Of a stretch of 64,000 nt of DNA, positions 36,400 through 44,636 are shown in pieces. The notes under the pieces are model-generated. The model had not been told where the DNA came from and made no database searches. It worked only from the letters and a program-made list of their open reading frames with translations. Every line of letters starts with the position of its first letter. The stretch's first letter is position 1. This DNA comes from JAIPDZ01 sp034522175 (GTDB lineage Bacteria; Desulfobacterota; DSM-4660; Desulfatiglandales; Desulfatiglandaceae). A program made the position numbers and the translations under genes. The stretch is from the NCBI GenBank assembly GCA_034522175.1, contig JAXHLQ010000001.1:2418001-2482000 (forward strand). Reading direction: 5' to 3'.

Positions 36400-37341
36400 T
36401 CAAGGGTTTTCCGTGTGTTTCCGGAACAGTTCCCGGGCCCTCAGGATGTCTTTGGCGATTTCATCCGCCAGATCTTTGACCGAACCGAAGGTTTTTTCAT
36501 CCCGGAGTTTTTCGAGAAAACTGACGCGGATCTCCTCGCCCGCCAGGTTTCGATCAAAGTTGAGGATGTGGGTTTCCACGGAAAACGGGCCCTTTCCAAA
36601 GGTGGGATTATAACCGATGTTGGTTACCCCGTCATAGATTTCGTCCGCCACATGGACCCTGACCGCATACACACCCAGCTTGGGAATCAATTCATCAATC
36701 AGCTCGAGGTTTGCGGTGGGATAGCCCAGGAGCTTGGCGCCCCGGTCGCGACCCTTCACCACGGTGCCGCATATCTGATAGTGTCTCCCGAGAAGCGTCC
36801 TGGCTTCGGGGAGTCTGCCCGCCTGAACCAGTTCCCGGATGCGGGTACTGGAAACCAGCGTTCCGTCAATGTGTACCGGTTCAACCTTGTGCACCTTGAA
36901 GCCGTAGGTCGCGCCCATTTCCCGCAAAAGCCCCATGTTTCCTTCGCGGTTGCGGCCGAAGGAGTAGTCGTATCCCACCACAATTTCCTTGATCCCGATT
37001 TTTCCCACCAGGAGCTCCTGGACAAATGCCTCGGCCTCAATGGCCGCAAACTCCGGTGTAAAGGGGATGCACAAAATGGTATCGATGTTCTCCTTTTCAA
37101 TGAGCTGGAGTTTCTGGCGGGTGAGGGTGATCAAGGGGGGACCGTTGCCCGGTTTCATGACCTTTATGGGGTGGGGATCAAAGGTCATGAGCATGGATTC
37201 GCCACCGATGGCCTGGGCCCGCTTCTTGACGAGAGCAAAAAGGGTTAGATGGCCCCGATGCACCCCATCGAAATTGCCGATGGTTAATACCGGGTTCTTT
37301 AAGGGAGTTTCGAGTTGGTTTAGATCAGTTAAGATTGCCAT
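36400..37341 (-). CDS. ribF: Bifunctional riboflavin kinase/FAD synthetase
   Basis: Makes FMN from riboflavin and then FAD. Residues 1-190 hold the FAD synthetase domain (TIGNFDGVHRGHLTLF, FDPHP, GYDYSFGRNREGN, SSTRIRELVQAG). Residues 190-313 hold riboflavin kinase (GRDRGAKLLGYPTANLEL, GVYAV, NIGYNPTFG, ETHILNFDRNLAGEEIRVSFLEKLRDEKTF). Length is normal. It is just upstream of the rnf operon in the same direction, and may supply flavins for RnfC, RnfD and RnfG; the 154-base gap between them has a possible separate promoter. Confidence 0.95.
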   Translation of the reverse strand: MAILTDLNQLETPLKNPVLTIGNFDGVHRGHLTLFALVKKRAQAIGGESMLMTFDPHPIKVMKPGNGPPLITLTRQKLQLIEKENIDTILCIPFTPEFAAIEAEAFVQELLVGKIGIKEIVVGYDYSFGRNREGNMGLLREMGATYGFKVHKVEPVHIDGTLVSSTRIRELVQAGRLPEARTLLGRHYQICGTVVKGRDRGAKLLGYPTANLELIDELIPKLGVYAVRVHVADEIYDGVTNIGYNPTFGKGPFSVETHILNFDRNLAGEEIRVSFLEKLRDEKTFGSVKDLADEIAKDILRARELFRKHTENP

Positions 37342-37438
37342 TCAAAAAAACAGATGCTCCTGCGAGTTGGTTTCACGGGAAGTCGGCCGCTTATCCCGGT
37401 CCATAATGGTCATGTTCAGACAAAGTCCCTAAAAGATG

Positions 37439-37465
37439 TTGACAAAGCTAATCTTTTAGTATAAT
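37439..37465 (+). promoter_or_regulatory. Likely tRNA-Leu promoter
   Basis: TTGACA at 37439-37444 and TATAAT at 37460-37465, spacing 15 (shorter than the usual 17), with the tRNA starting 34 bases after the -10. Perfect hexamers compensate for spacing. Confidence 0.55.
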
Positions 37466-37498
37466 TTTCCTCCTGTTTTTTTCAACCCCTAATTTTGT

Positions 37499-37585
37499 GC
37501 CGAAGTGGCGGAACTGGTAGACGCGCTAGGTTCAGGGTCTAGTGGGCGTACGCCTGTGCGAGTTCGAGTCTCGCCTTCGGCACCA
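37499..37585 (+). tRNA. tRNA-Leu (anticodon CAG)
   Basis: Class II tRNA of 87 bases with a long variable arm and encoded CCA. The acceptor stem GCCGAAG pairs with CTTCGGC, discriminator A, CCA at 37583-37585. The D-arm has GGTAGAC; the anticodon arm CTAGG-TTCAGGG-TCTAG places CAG at 37533-37535; the T-arm contains GTTCGAGTC. Closely similar to E. coli tRNA-Leu(CAG). Confidence 0.97.
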
Positions 37586-37593
37586 TAAAATTT

Positions 37594-37630
37594 AAAAAGG
37601 CCGTAACTTTAATTCGGTTACGGCCTTTTT
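37594..37630 (+). terminator. Rho-independent terminator of the tRNA gene
   Basis: AAAAAGGCCGTAAC (37594-37607) pairs perfectly with GTTACGGCCTTTTT (37617-37630) around a 9-base loop, ending in a T-run. It also lies downstream of the minus-strand HU/IHF gene and could work in both directions. Confidence 0.9.
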
Positions 37631-37663
37631 CTTTGGGTATGGTTCAGACGGGTGTTTTGTGCG

Positions 37664-37948
37664 TTATTCCCCGTTCATTTTGCGCTTTAAAACATCAGAG
37701 CACTTGAAGGTCACCACTCTTCTGGCATCCAATATCAGATGATTTCCGGTTTGGGGGTTTCTGCCCCGCCGGTCTTTCTTGTCCTTCACCTGAAATTTGC
37801 CAAAACCCGAGAGCATGATATGTTCACCGGATTCGAGGGTTTGCTTCATGATTTCAAGTAAGCTGTTTATAAAAAAATAGGCGGGGTTGGCGGGGAGAGA
37901 CAACCGATCTTGAATCGTCCGAGCAATGTGGGATTTGGTCAGTGTCAT
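37664..37948 (-). CDS. HU/IHF-family DNA-binding protein
   Basis: DNA-bending protein of 94 residues. It begins TLTKSHIARTIQDRL and carries the family signature GFGKFQVKDKKDRRGRNPQTG, whose arm inserts in the minor groove. I start at ATG 37948, behind GGAGGGAGTGTTT; upstream in-frame extension is not conserved. The pattern resembles IHF-alpha more than HU, but heterodimer partner and class cannot be settled here. The 229-base gap to the next gene contains nothing I can support. Confidence 0.9.
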   Translation of the reverse strand: MTLTKSHIARTIQDRLSLPANPAYFFINSLLEIMKQTLESGEHIMLSGFGKFQVKDKKDRRGRNPQTGNHLILDARRVVTFKCSDVLKRKMNGE

Positions 37949-38177
37949 AAACACTCCCTCCTTAAAACGCACAATAAGGGTGAAGGCTTTGCATCCAGCA
38001 GATGCAACGGTGGACGAGAAGGACGGAATGAAATTTCGTGAAATGATAATTGAAAAGTATGGCAGAGTCAATGCGTATTTTTTTCGTAAATATTGGGCGC
38101 CGAGACCTATAGGGCAGTAACGGCAAGGCTCCTGTTGGACGTGAAGCCCTCTCAAAGTTGATGACGTTCTCCGGCAT

Positions 38178-40507
38178 CTAACCGTCCTCTTCCAGCCTCT
38201 CTTTAATGAAGTTTTTGGCATCATCCGGAATCGAAGTGAACTTGAGTCGCAATTTGTTTTGGTGACATCTTTCCCCTGACTTTTCAACCGCCATTGTTTT
38301 TGCATATACGCCCGGCGGTTGTTGAGCTGAATCTGAGCGGAAGTGTAATTTAAGGTTGGTATGTATGGGGACGTCCGACACCACTAACATTTCAGCCGCG
38401 GCAGTGGAGAGGCTGACGATGTGGCCTTGAATGGGCGCTTTTGAGACGCTCTTTCCAACGACCGGAAAACACGAGACCCCGAGTGGGATTTCAAGATGTG
38501 TAAGGGGATCCGAAGTCGTTTCAGGCAAATAAACGTCGTAGTCCCCCTGAATCCCCGTGACATCATACAGCGTCATGGGATGGTCTATTCCTTTGAACTG
38601 GGTCTGAAGCGTGTCTTGTACACGGAGCTTCACGTTTATCTTTTCGAGCGTTGGGCGACTGATAAGAATTTGTCCCCCCACCGTGTGAGATTCAATTCGA
38701 TAGGTGATGTTAATAGGGGTTCCCACTGCCCCGTATTTGGTTCTTTTTTCAGAGCCGATATTGCCGACGACCACCTCTCCTGTGTTGATGCCGATGCCCA
38801 TCGACAGTTCCGGGAGATGCTTCTCCCTGAGAATGCGGTTTATCTGGGGCATCGCTCGCTGCATCTCAATGGCGCACGCAACCGCCCGTTCCGGATCGTC
38901 CATTGCCTGTAAGGGGGCTCCGAAAAAGACCAGCATACCGTCTCCCTGAAGCTCATCCACGGTTCCCCGGTAGCGGGCAATGATGTCCACCATCCGTTCA
39001 AAATAATCGTTGAGTATTTGGATGACGTCTTGAGGGAGAAGCCTCGAGGATGTGGATGTAAATCCCCGCAGGTCCGATACCAGGAAGGTCACCTCACGGT
39101 TTTCACCGCTCATTTCAAGACCTCTGGGTGAGTTGAGCAGTTCCTCAACCACTTCCTTGCTCAGATAGCGCCCGAAGGCGGCATGGATGAAATAACGGGT
39201 TCTTTCCTCTTTGATGAAGCGGAAAACGAGGGTGGCCATTACGGCAAAGGCGAGCACCAACAGGGGTCGCACAATCGGGAAAATGAGGTTTCCGTAAAGA
39301 AAGCCGGCGCCCCCGATAGCGATATATCCGATGGTGATGCCGAGTGTCCCGAAGGTAAATTTGAGTGAGGAGAACGTCTGGGAGAAAATCAATAGAATGA
39401 CAAGCAGAAATCCCTCTATCATCAGCTTTTGTGTGGATGATAGGTCTATTATGAATGAATCCTGGAGGAGGGTGTGCAGGGTACTGGTATGGACACCGCT
39501 GGACAGGAAAAGGGGATCAGTGGGTACGGGCCCAAGATCTGCCGCGCCTGTGGTCACTTCTGATACCAACGTGATTTTTCCCGATAATTCATCGGCCCAC
39601 AAGGCCATCTCATCTCTATCGTCAGAGGCAAAATAGATATCGGCAAAGTTATAGTGTTTCATTCGACCCAGGGTCCTATGAAATTGATCAACATATTCCC
39701 GTGCTGATCTATGGGAATGATGATATCATGTCCTGATGATGCTGCGGGCCTTCTCGCGTTTTTAAGGGCAATGGATATTCCGGGTGTGACGAGGATTTCT
39801 TCTGGAGGCACCCTTAGATAATCGCAGATGACCCTGAACGAAAAGCTCGGATAATAAGTCGCTTTATATCTCACGAGGAGTGGCATCCGGCGGTTGACCC
39901 CGTCGGGATCCGTGTTCAGATTCAAAAAGCCCAATCCACGCGATGCGGCCGCCAGTTTTGGAAAGGTCATAAGGGGATCTACTCCCCGATAAATCAAGTG
40001 TGGATTCCCATCAACCGTCACGTTCCATGCGGTCTTATCGAGGTAAGATGCACCTTCTGATCTGTCTCTTTTCCCTTTGTCATTACCCTCTTGTTTCAGC
40101 TCAAAAGCCATGCCGAAATACACATTGGCGGCATTTTTGGTCGCGTGTATCAGGGCCTCATCCTGAGCCGGATCTGATGGCGCGGCGAAGATAAAATCAT
40201 ACATCTGTGCAGACACTCTCATTTTACTCAGATTCCTGATGACACGGGCATAGTGGGAGCGATCCAGGTAAGGGGTCTCGAGCCGCTTAAGGGTGGAATC
40301 TGTAATGTCCACGTGAACGATGGTGTCATCGTAGGCAACCTGAAAACGGGGCGTGGAAGATCTGAACAGGAAGAGGCGATCGATGGCCTTTGCGTCCCAT
40401 GTCTCGAAGAGTTCCGGGAGCAACCAGAAACACAGGCGGGCTGCTGAGAAAGCACCGAGAAGGAGGAGAATGGTGATGGCGTAATGGTGTCTTTTATTTG
40501 TGTTCAA
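38178..40507 (-). CDS. CHASE2-sensor nucleotide cyclase with C-terminal PilZ-like domain (one-base frameshift)
   Basis: Membrane receptor with a class III cyclase. In order: N-terminal helix (YAITILLLLGAFSAARLCFWLL), extracytoplasmic CHASE2 domain (about residues 40-310, with VHVDITDSTLKRLE and GLGFLNLNTDPDGVNRRMPLLV), two or three helices (about 360-435), a cyclase domain (TFLVSDLRGFTS, ELQGDGMLVFFGAP, GINTGEVVVGNIG, KYGAVGTPINITYRIE), and a PilZ-like tail. The frame is lost at 39667-39669; one extra G gives IGPWGRMKHYNFADI, the usual CHASE2 ending, and about 776 residues. I take the TTG at 40507, which overlaps the DUF4384 stop. It probably makes cAMP in response to a periplasmic signal; cAMP versus cGMP is not certain. 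Confidence 0.86.
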
Positions 40508-41192
40508 TGGTGAATGTCTTGCCGTAAAAGTCGGACGCGTTGACCTCCGAGGCAATGGGGTCTATATCGGGAAAGGCATGCTGCCGATCTTTTCGTTCGC
40601 CTCGTACGTTCCCACCGATGGCGATCGGCCGTTCAGCCTTTGACGCAAACCTGTGATGCTGACGTCTTGTTTCCTTAATCTGAGCGATGAGCTTTTTGGC
40701 GAATTTCCTTTTGTCCGAGACAGACGCTGAAGTGTATTTGTGAAACACAGCCTCCAGCGTCGACAGCCTCTGGGCGGAAGCCAGCAGATAGAAGCGCTCA
40801 ATGTCCGGCTTCTGATCCAGTTCAAACCAGTTTGAACCCTGGGGGATGTAATACTTGATGCCTGTCTGGTAGTCTTTTTCAAATTGATCCAACGCGTACG
40901 GAAACAGAAGGGATATATCATCGTCGCCCGTCCTGTAAAAAAGATACACAAAGCATCTGGTGTTGAGCTGGATCAAGAGCTTTAGACGATCTCCGGTCTT
41001 GAGGACCGTATCCCGTGTGATGGCCACGAGCCTTTGATCCCCTTTCTGTCCTACCATCGCCCCGAATGCCCATCGGAAGGATACGTCATCTTTCTGCTGT
41101 TTTTCCCCATTGGCCCCCGATTGAAGTGAAAAAAGAAAACAAAAAGAGAGCACGGCGACCAGGGCCGAATACTTTTGCGCAAGGCGTTTCAT
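40494..41192 (-). CDS. DUF4384-domain secreted protein
   Basis: A 232-residue exported protein with signal peptide (YSALVAVLSFCFLFSLQSGANG). The core LKTGDRLKLLIQLNTRCFVYLFYRTGDDDISLLFPY matches DUF4384, a beta-rich domain often encoded beside caspase-like peptidases and FecR/CHASE2 proteins; its function is unknown. The C-terminal third is charged and without known features. It starts 28 bases below the caspase gene and overlaps the cyclase gene, so the three are one transcription unit. Confidence 0.82.
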   Translation of the reverse strand: MKRLAQKYSALVAVLSFCFLFSLQSGANGEKQQKDDVSFRWAFGAMVGQKGDQRLVAITRDTVLKTGDRLKLLIQLNTRCFVYLFYRTGDDDISLLFPYALDQFEKDYQTGIKYYIPQGSNWFELDQKPDIERFYLLASAQRLSTLEAVFHKYTSASVSDKRKFAKKLIAQIKETRRQHHRFASKAERPIAIGGNVRGERKDRQHAFPDIDPIASEVNASDFYGKTFTIEHK

Positions 41193-41219
41193 TTCAGATC
41201 CTCCCTGTGTTGGTTTTTC

Positions 41220-42890
41220 TCACTGGCCAAGGAAGAATAGAAATTCTCCTTCTCCCTCAAGCCTGCCATATAAAGGTGTCTGGGCCTGGCCGGAGGCGTT
41301 GGACACGGCCGGTCTGAGATAGGCACCCAGTTCCGTCCCGGTAACCACCCTGTCTTTGTTAAAGTCCGCTTCCCCCTTAAGTGCGTTCAGGAAATAGCTG
41401 GTAAAGAGCCCGTGCCCTCCTTTTTCCTGAACCTGCTCCCCCTTCCCCCCTGCTGTGATGATCTGTACGACACGCATGGAGGCAATTTTCCGCAAATAGT
41501 CACTTACTTTAGGTGAAAGCCCGCCGGATCTGTTGAGACCCAGACCGGAATAGCAGGAGTCCATGGCATAGAGGATGTGTTTTGCAGGTATACGGCTTGA
41601 TAGGGACCTGATTTGATCCATCGATATGGCCGTTGCCCCATAATTGGCGACATCGCCATCCACAGGGATGATATACCCTCTTTTGCCTCCTTCGGGTAAG
41701 TCTTCAGTTTGACCGTGCCCTGCAAAATAGAAAAAGAGGCGATCATTGCGGCCCACCTTTTCTGGGAGTCGATGAAAAAGCTCTGTCAGGATGCGGCGCT
41801 GGGTGGCTTCCTTGTCCAGGATAACGATGATCTCATCAAAACCGCTTTTTTTGAGCTTTTCCGAGACGGCCATGGCGTCATTGACGGCGAATTCCAGAGA
41901 CGGCCATTTTTCATACTTGTTTATTCCGATGACCACGGCAAAGGATTTCCCGTAGAGGTCTTTCTCCCGGGTGGGAAGTGCCGCTTTGGTCAGCGGAGGC
42001 ATGGCATATGCCTCTCCTTTCACCTCCACTGAAAGAGAGGATTGATTTCCGAGACCGTCGGCCGCTTCGACCACGATGGTGTTGCTCCCGACATGTATCG
42101 GAACGTCTTTGAGGAAATTGCCCCGGGTATCAAACGGGGTATCCATGGCGTTGACCCTGATCCATGCGACCCCGCTCTTGTCCGTTGCGATGCCCCTCAC
42201 GGAGATGTTCTGTGTGGGACGGACCAGGCTCAGGCCCCTCCTGGTGGATGGCTCATAAAGGATGATTTTGGGGCCGCTGGTGTCCCTCTCCTTATCAATC
42301 TTGGATTTTAACTGCAGTGATTTCGGGTAATCCCCTCTTAAATCGAGCGATCTCTTGAGATATCGGCTGGCTTCATCCATATCTCCCTTTTGAAAAAACA
42401 GGCTGGCCAGCAGGTAATACAGCTTGTAATTGGTGCTTCCCAAATCGGCGGCCTTGGTGAAAAACGCGACGGCCTTTTCCCTGTCGCCTTTCTTTCGGTA
42501 ATGGTTTCCGACCAACTCGTAGGGCCTGATGAACCCCGGGCAGAGGTCAATGGCTTCCATAAAATACCGGCGGGCGTCCTCTTCTTTTGAGGCAAATTTC
42601 CCTTTCCAGAAAAGGGTGGGGGCGATGTCGCAGCCGGTAGATGGCGTAGAAGGGGTGATATGGATCTCATCTGATATTTTCTCCGCATTATTTATAAGGA
42701 CCCCCGAAACCCTCCACATATCATCTTTCAGTTTTTCGAATGAATCGTTGTGTCGGGTTTCCTGAGAGGGGTAGCGCTTCGTCTCATTGCCGGTCGGGGT
42801 GGTATCCGAAGATAGCGAAGGGGTGGTTGTTGCGATGAAAGCCAAACAGAAAAGGAGCACCGAAAGGAACCCTAAAGCGATTTTTTTCAT
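41220..42890 (-). CDS. Secreted caspase-like peptidase (C14) with TPR and Ig-like domains
   Basis: A 556-residue protein: signal peptide (1-28), a short motif HNDSFEKLKDDMW (47-59) shared with the two lipoproteins upstream, TPR-like helices (about 85-200), an Ig-like domain (218-293; VGSNTIVVEAADGLGNQSS), then a caspase domain (315-556). The catalytic dyad is visible: H392 in YFAGHGQ and C446 in AMDSCYSG. It is predicted to cut substrates after a basic or acidic residue outside the inner membrane; the specificity is unknown. ATG 42890 follows GGAGGTCATC. It is the third gene of the operon, 55 bases below the second lipoprotein. Confidence 0.9.
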   Translation of the reverse strand: MKKIALGFLSVLLFCLAFIATTTPSLSSDTTPTGNETKRYPSQETRHNDSFEKLKDDMWRVSGVLINNAEKISDEIHITPSTPSTGCDIAPTLFWKGKFASKEEDARRYFMEAIDLCPGFIRPYELVGNHYRKKGDREKAVAFFTKAADLGSTNYKLYYLLASLFFQKGDMDEASRYLKRSLDLRGDYPKSLQLKSKIDKERDTSGPKIILYEPSTRRGLSLVRPTQNISVRGIATDKSGVAWIRVNAMDTPFDTRGNFLKDVPIHVGSNTIVVEAADGLGNQSSLSVEVKGEAYAMPPLTKAALPTREKDLYGKSFAVVIGINKYEKWPSLEFAVNDAMAVSEKLKKSGFDEIIVILDKEATQRRILTELFHRLPEKVGRNDRLFFYFAGHGQTEDLPEGGKRGYIIPVDGDVANYGATAISMDQIRSLSSRIPAKHILYAMDSCYSGLGLNRSGGLSPKVSDYLRKIASMRVVQIITAGGKGEQVQEKGGHGLFTSYFLNALKGEADFNKDRVVTGTELGAYLRPAVSNASGQAQTPLYGRLEGEGEFLFFLGQ

Positions 42891-42945
42891 GATGACCTCC
42901 GGTCGGTTCCAAAGTCAATCTTAGCCAGGCGTCTACGATGGCTTC

Positions 42946-43731
42946 TCATATCTCTTCTTCAATGATTTGTTCTGCCGCATTTATCCTGAAATTGTCGAAG
43001 GTCGCTGTGGCGGAAGCGCTCGCCGTAATAGAAGCCCTGTTTATTACAAAATTTTGAAGCTTTAATCCAAGCATGACCTCCCCTGGAGGGAATCGAAAGG
43101 CGTCCAATTTTTTCCATTCGGTGGCCTCTTTAAGCCTGTAGAGCGTGCTGACCTCATCCCCAATTCTGACGATCCTTAAACTCCCATTGAACTTTTCGAT
43201 CTTATGCCAGTTTCCTACATGCAACTCCCCACTTTTCCGTGTCGCTGAAAAAAACGTACTGAAATCACGGACACCCCTTCTGAGAAGACACATAAAAACC
43301 GTGTCGGCTTTTCCGATCTCTTTCTCTTTTCCGATCACGTTAAAGACCAGTGACTGATCCATGTCGTACACGCCTTCCAGAAAATCGATCTGGCAATCCA
43401 CCTGGATGTCGAAATCTCCCCTGAGGGTATAACTCGAGCCCAGTCCCGCCATACTGAAACAGCCGGTTTCGGTCTGCACCCACAATTTTCCTTCTTTGAC
43501 CTCCGTCTTTCCCAGCTTGAAGTTTGATTTTTGCGCCTCGTTATGGGTGTACCCCGCCTTTTCCCACAGGTCGGTTCTCAATTTATCAAAGGTGTCATTG
43601 TAGTAAGCCAGCTTCTCCTGGGGGAGGGTTTTCTCAACTTTAAGAGATGCCGTCTTCGTGACGCATCCATTGAAAGACCCTGAAAAAACACCCAGGACAA
43701 TACCAATCAGAAAAGCCCCTTTCATTTTCAT
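42946..43731 (-). CDS. Putative lipoprotein, paralogue B (concanavalin-like fold suspected)
   Basis: A 261-residue protein of unknown function. The signal peptide ends in FNGC (C23, a weak lipobox). The next about 50 residues (TASLKVEKTLPQEK, then YYNDTFDKLRTDLWEKAGY) are almost identical to the neighbouring paralogue. The rest is beta-rich with alternating hydrophobic residues (GDFDIQVDCQIDFLEG, LRIVRIGDEVSTLYR, TATFDNFRIN), a pattern seen in DUF1349/LamG-like jelly-roll domains; that fold is inference. I start at ATG 43731, behind AAGGGG. Confidence 0.75.
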   Translation of the reverse strand: MKMKGAFLIGIVLGVFSGSFNGCVTKTASLKVEKTLPQEKLAYYNDTFDKLRTDLWEKAGYTHNEAQKSNFKLGKTEVKEGKLWVQTETGCFSMAGLGSSYTLRGDFDIQVDCQIDFLEGVYDMDQSLVFNVIGKEKEIGKADTVFMCLLRRGVRDFSTFFSATRKSGELHVGNWHKIEKFNGSLRIVRIGDEVSTLYRLKEATEWKKLDAFRFPPGEVMLGLKLQNFVINRASITASASATATFDNFRINAAEQIIEEEI

Positions 43732-44515
43732 TTTGAGCCCCTTTTTTCTTTGATGCCTATACGGAAGTTTATGGGAAGGCATGTATATCGTTTTAAATAT
43801 CTCCCTCTATGATCTCCTCAGCAGCATTTATCCTGAAATTGTCGAATCTGGCCGTAATCGGCGCGTTTGCCGTAATGATCGTTCTCTTGTAAGAGAAATT
43901 CTGCAGAAGGAGTCCGAACTCAAGATCGTTCGAAGTGGACCGGAAGCTATTTAGAAGCTTCCATTCCTTGTCTCCTTTGGTTTTGTATAGTGTGGAGATC
44001 TGACTCCCCTTTCTTACAATCCTCAGGGTGCCGTCAAAATTCTCGATGTCACGGGAATTCCCGGGATGATATCTTCCGTTCGTACGGGCGGCAGAAACAA
44101 GTTCACCGGAAGCGTTCACACCTTCTCTGGAAAGCCGTAGAAAAACCACGTCTCCTGTCATAATTGCCTTGCCTCTCTCAATGACAAGAAACGTGAGGAT
44201 CTGGTCCATGTTATGCTCGCCGTCCAGAAAATTGATCTGGCAATCCACCTGGATGTCAAAATCTCCCTTGAGCCCGTATTTGGACCCCAGGCCCCCTTTG
44301 CTGAAACAACCGGTTTCGGTCTGGACCCATAATTTTCCATCCTGGACCCGCATCTTTCCCAGCTTGAAGTTTGATTTTTGCGCCTCGTTATAAGTGTACC
44401 CCGCCTTTTCCCACAGGTCGGTTCTCAATTTATCAAAGGTGTCATTGTAGTAAGCCAGCTTCTCCTGGGGGAGGGTTTTCTCAACTTTAAGAGATGCCGT
44501 GTCCGTGACACATCC
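43508..44515. repeat. Near-identical direct repeat of about 160 bp in the two lipoprotein genes
   Basis: Bases 43508-43668 and 44352-44515 are almost the same, including synonymous positions, whereas the rest of the two genes is clearly diverged. The repeat encodes the lipobox-proximal region and the shared motif. This patchy identity suggests gene conversion, or a recent duplication of the segment. I give the span from the first to the last copy. Confidence 0.75.
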
Positions 44516-44578
44516 GGCGAAGAACCCGGAAACCGCCGATAGAAGAACTATCATGATCCATGATTTCGCCTTTTTCAT
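43793..44578 (-). CDS. Putative lipoprotein, paralogue A (concanavalin-like fold suspected)
   Basis: First gene of the caspase-cyclase operon, 261 residues, paralogous to the next gene. The signal peptide ends FFAGC (C23). It shares the TASLKVEKTLPQEK and YYNDTFDKLRTDLWEKAGY stretch, and a similar jelly-roll-like remainder (GDFDIQVDCQINFLDG, LRIVRKGSQISTLYK, TARFDNFRINAAEEI). The two copies differ by many substitutions after residue about 80, so they have diverged while their N-termini stayed alike. ATG 44578 follows AGGCGGTTG. Confidence 0.75.
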   Translation of the reverse strand: MKKAKSWIMIVLLSAVSGFFAGCVTDTASLKVEKTLPQEKLAYYNDTFDKLRTDLWEKAGYTYNEAQKSNFKLGKMRVQDGKLWVQTETGCFSKGGLGSKYGLKGDFDIQVDCQINFLDGEHNMDQILTFLVIERGKAIMTGDVVFLRLSREGVNASGELVSAARTNGRYHPGNSRDIENFDGTLRIVRKGSQISTLYKTKGDKEWKLLNSFRSTSNDLEFGLLLQNFSYKRTIITANAPITARFDNFRINAAEEIIEGDI

Positions 44579-44636
44579 CTCAACCGCCTCCTTTTGCTGT
44601 CTGAACTGATCGAGTTAGGAAAATCATCCTATCCGG

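Noticed and set aside
37499..37585. Integration site of a genomic island at the tRNA-Leu 3' end
   Set aside because: No integrase gene and no second copy of the tRNA 3' end that I can find in the window.
37949..38305. N-terminal extension of the HU/IHF protein
   Set aside because: HU/IHF proteins are about 95 residues; ATG 37948 follows GGAGGG and the extension has no conserved content.
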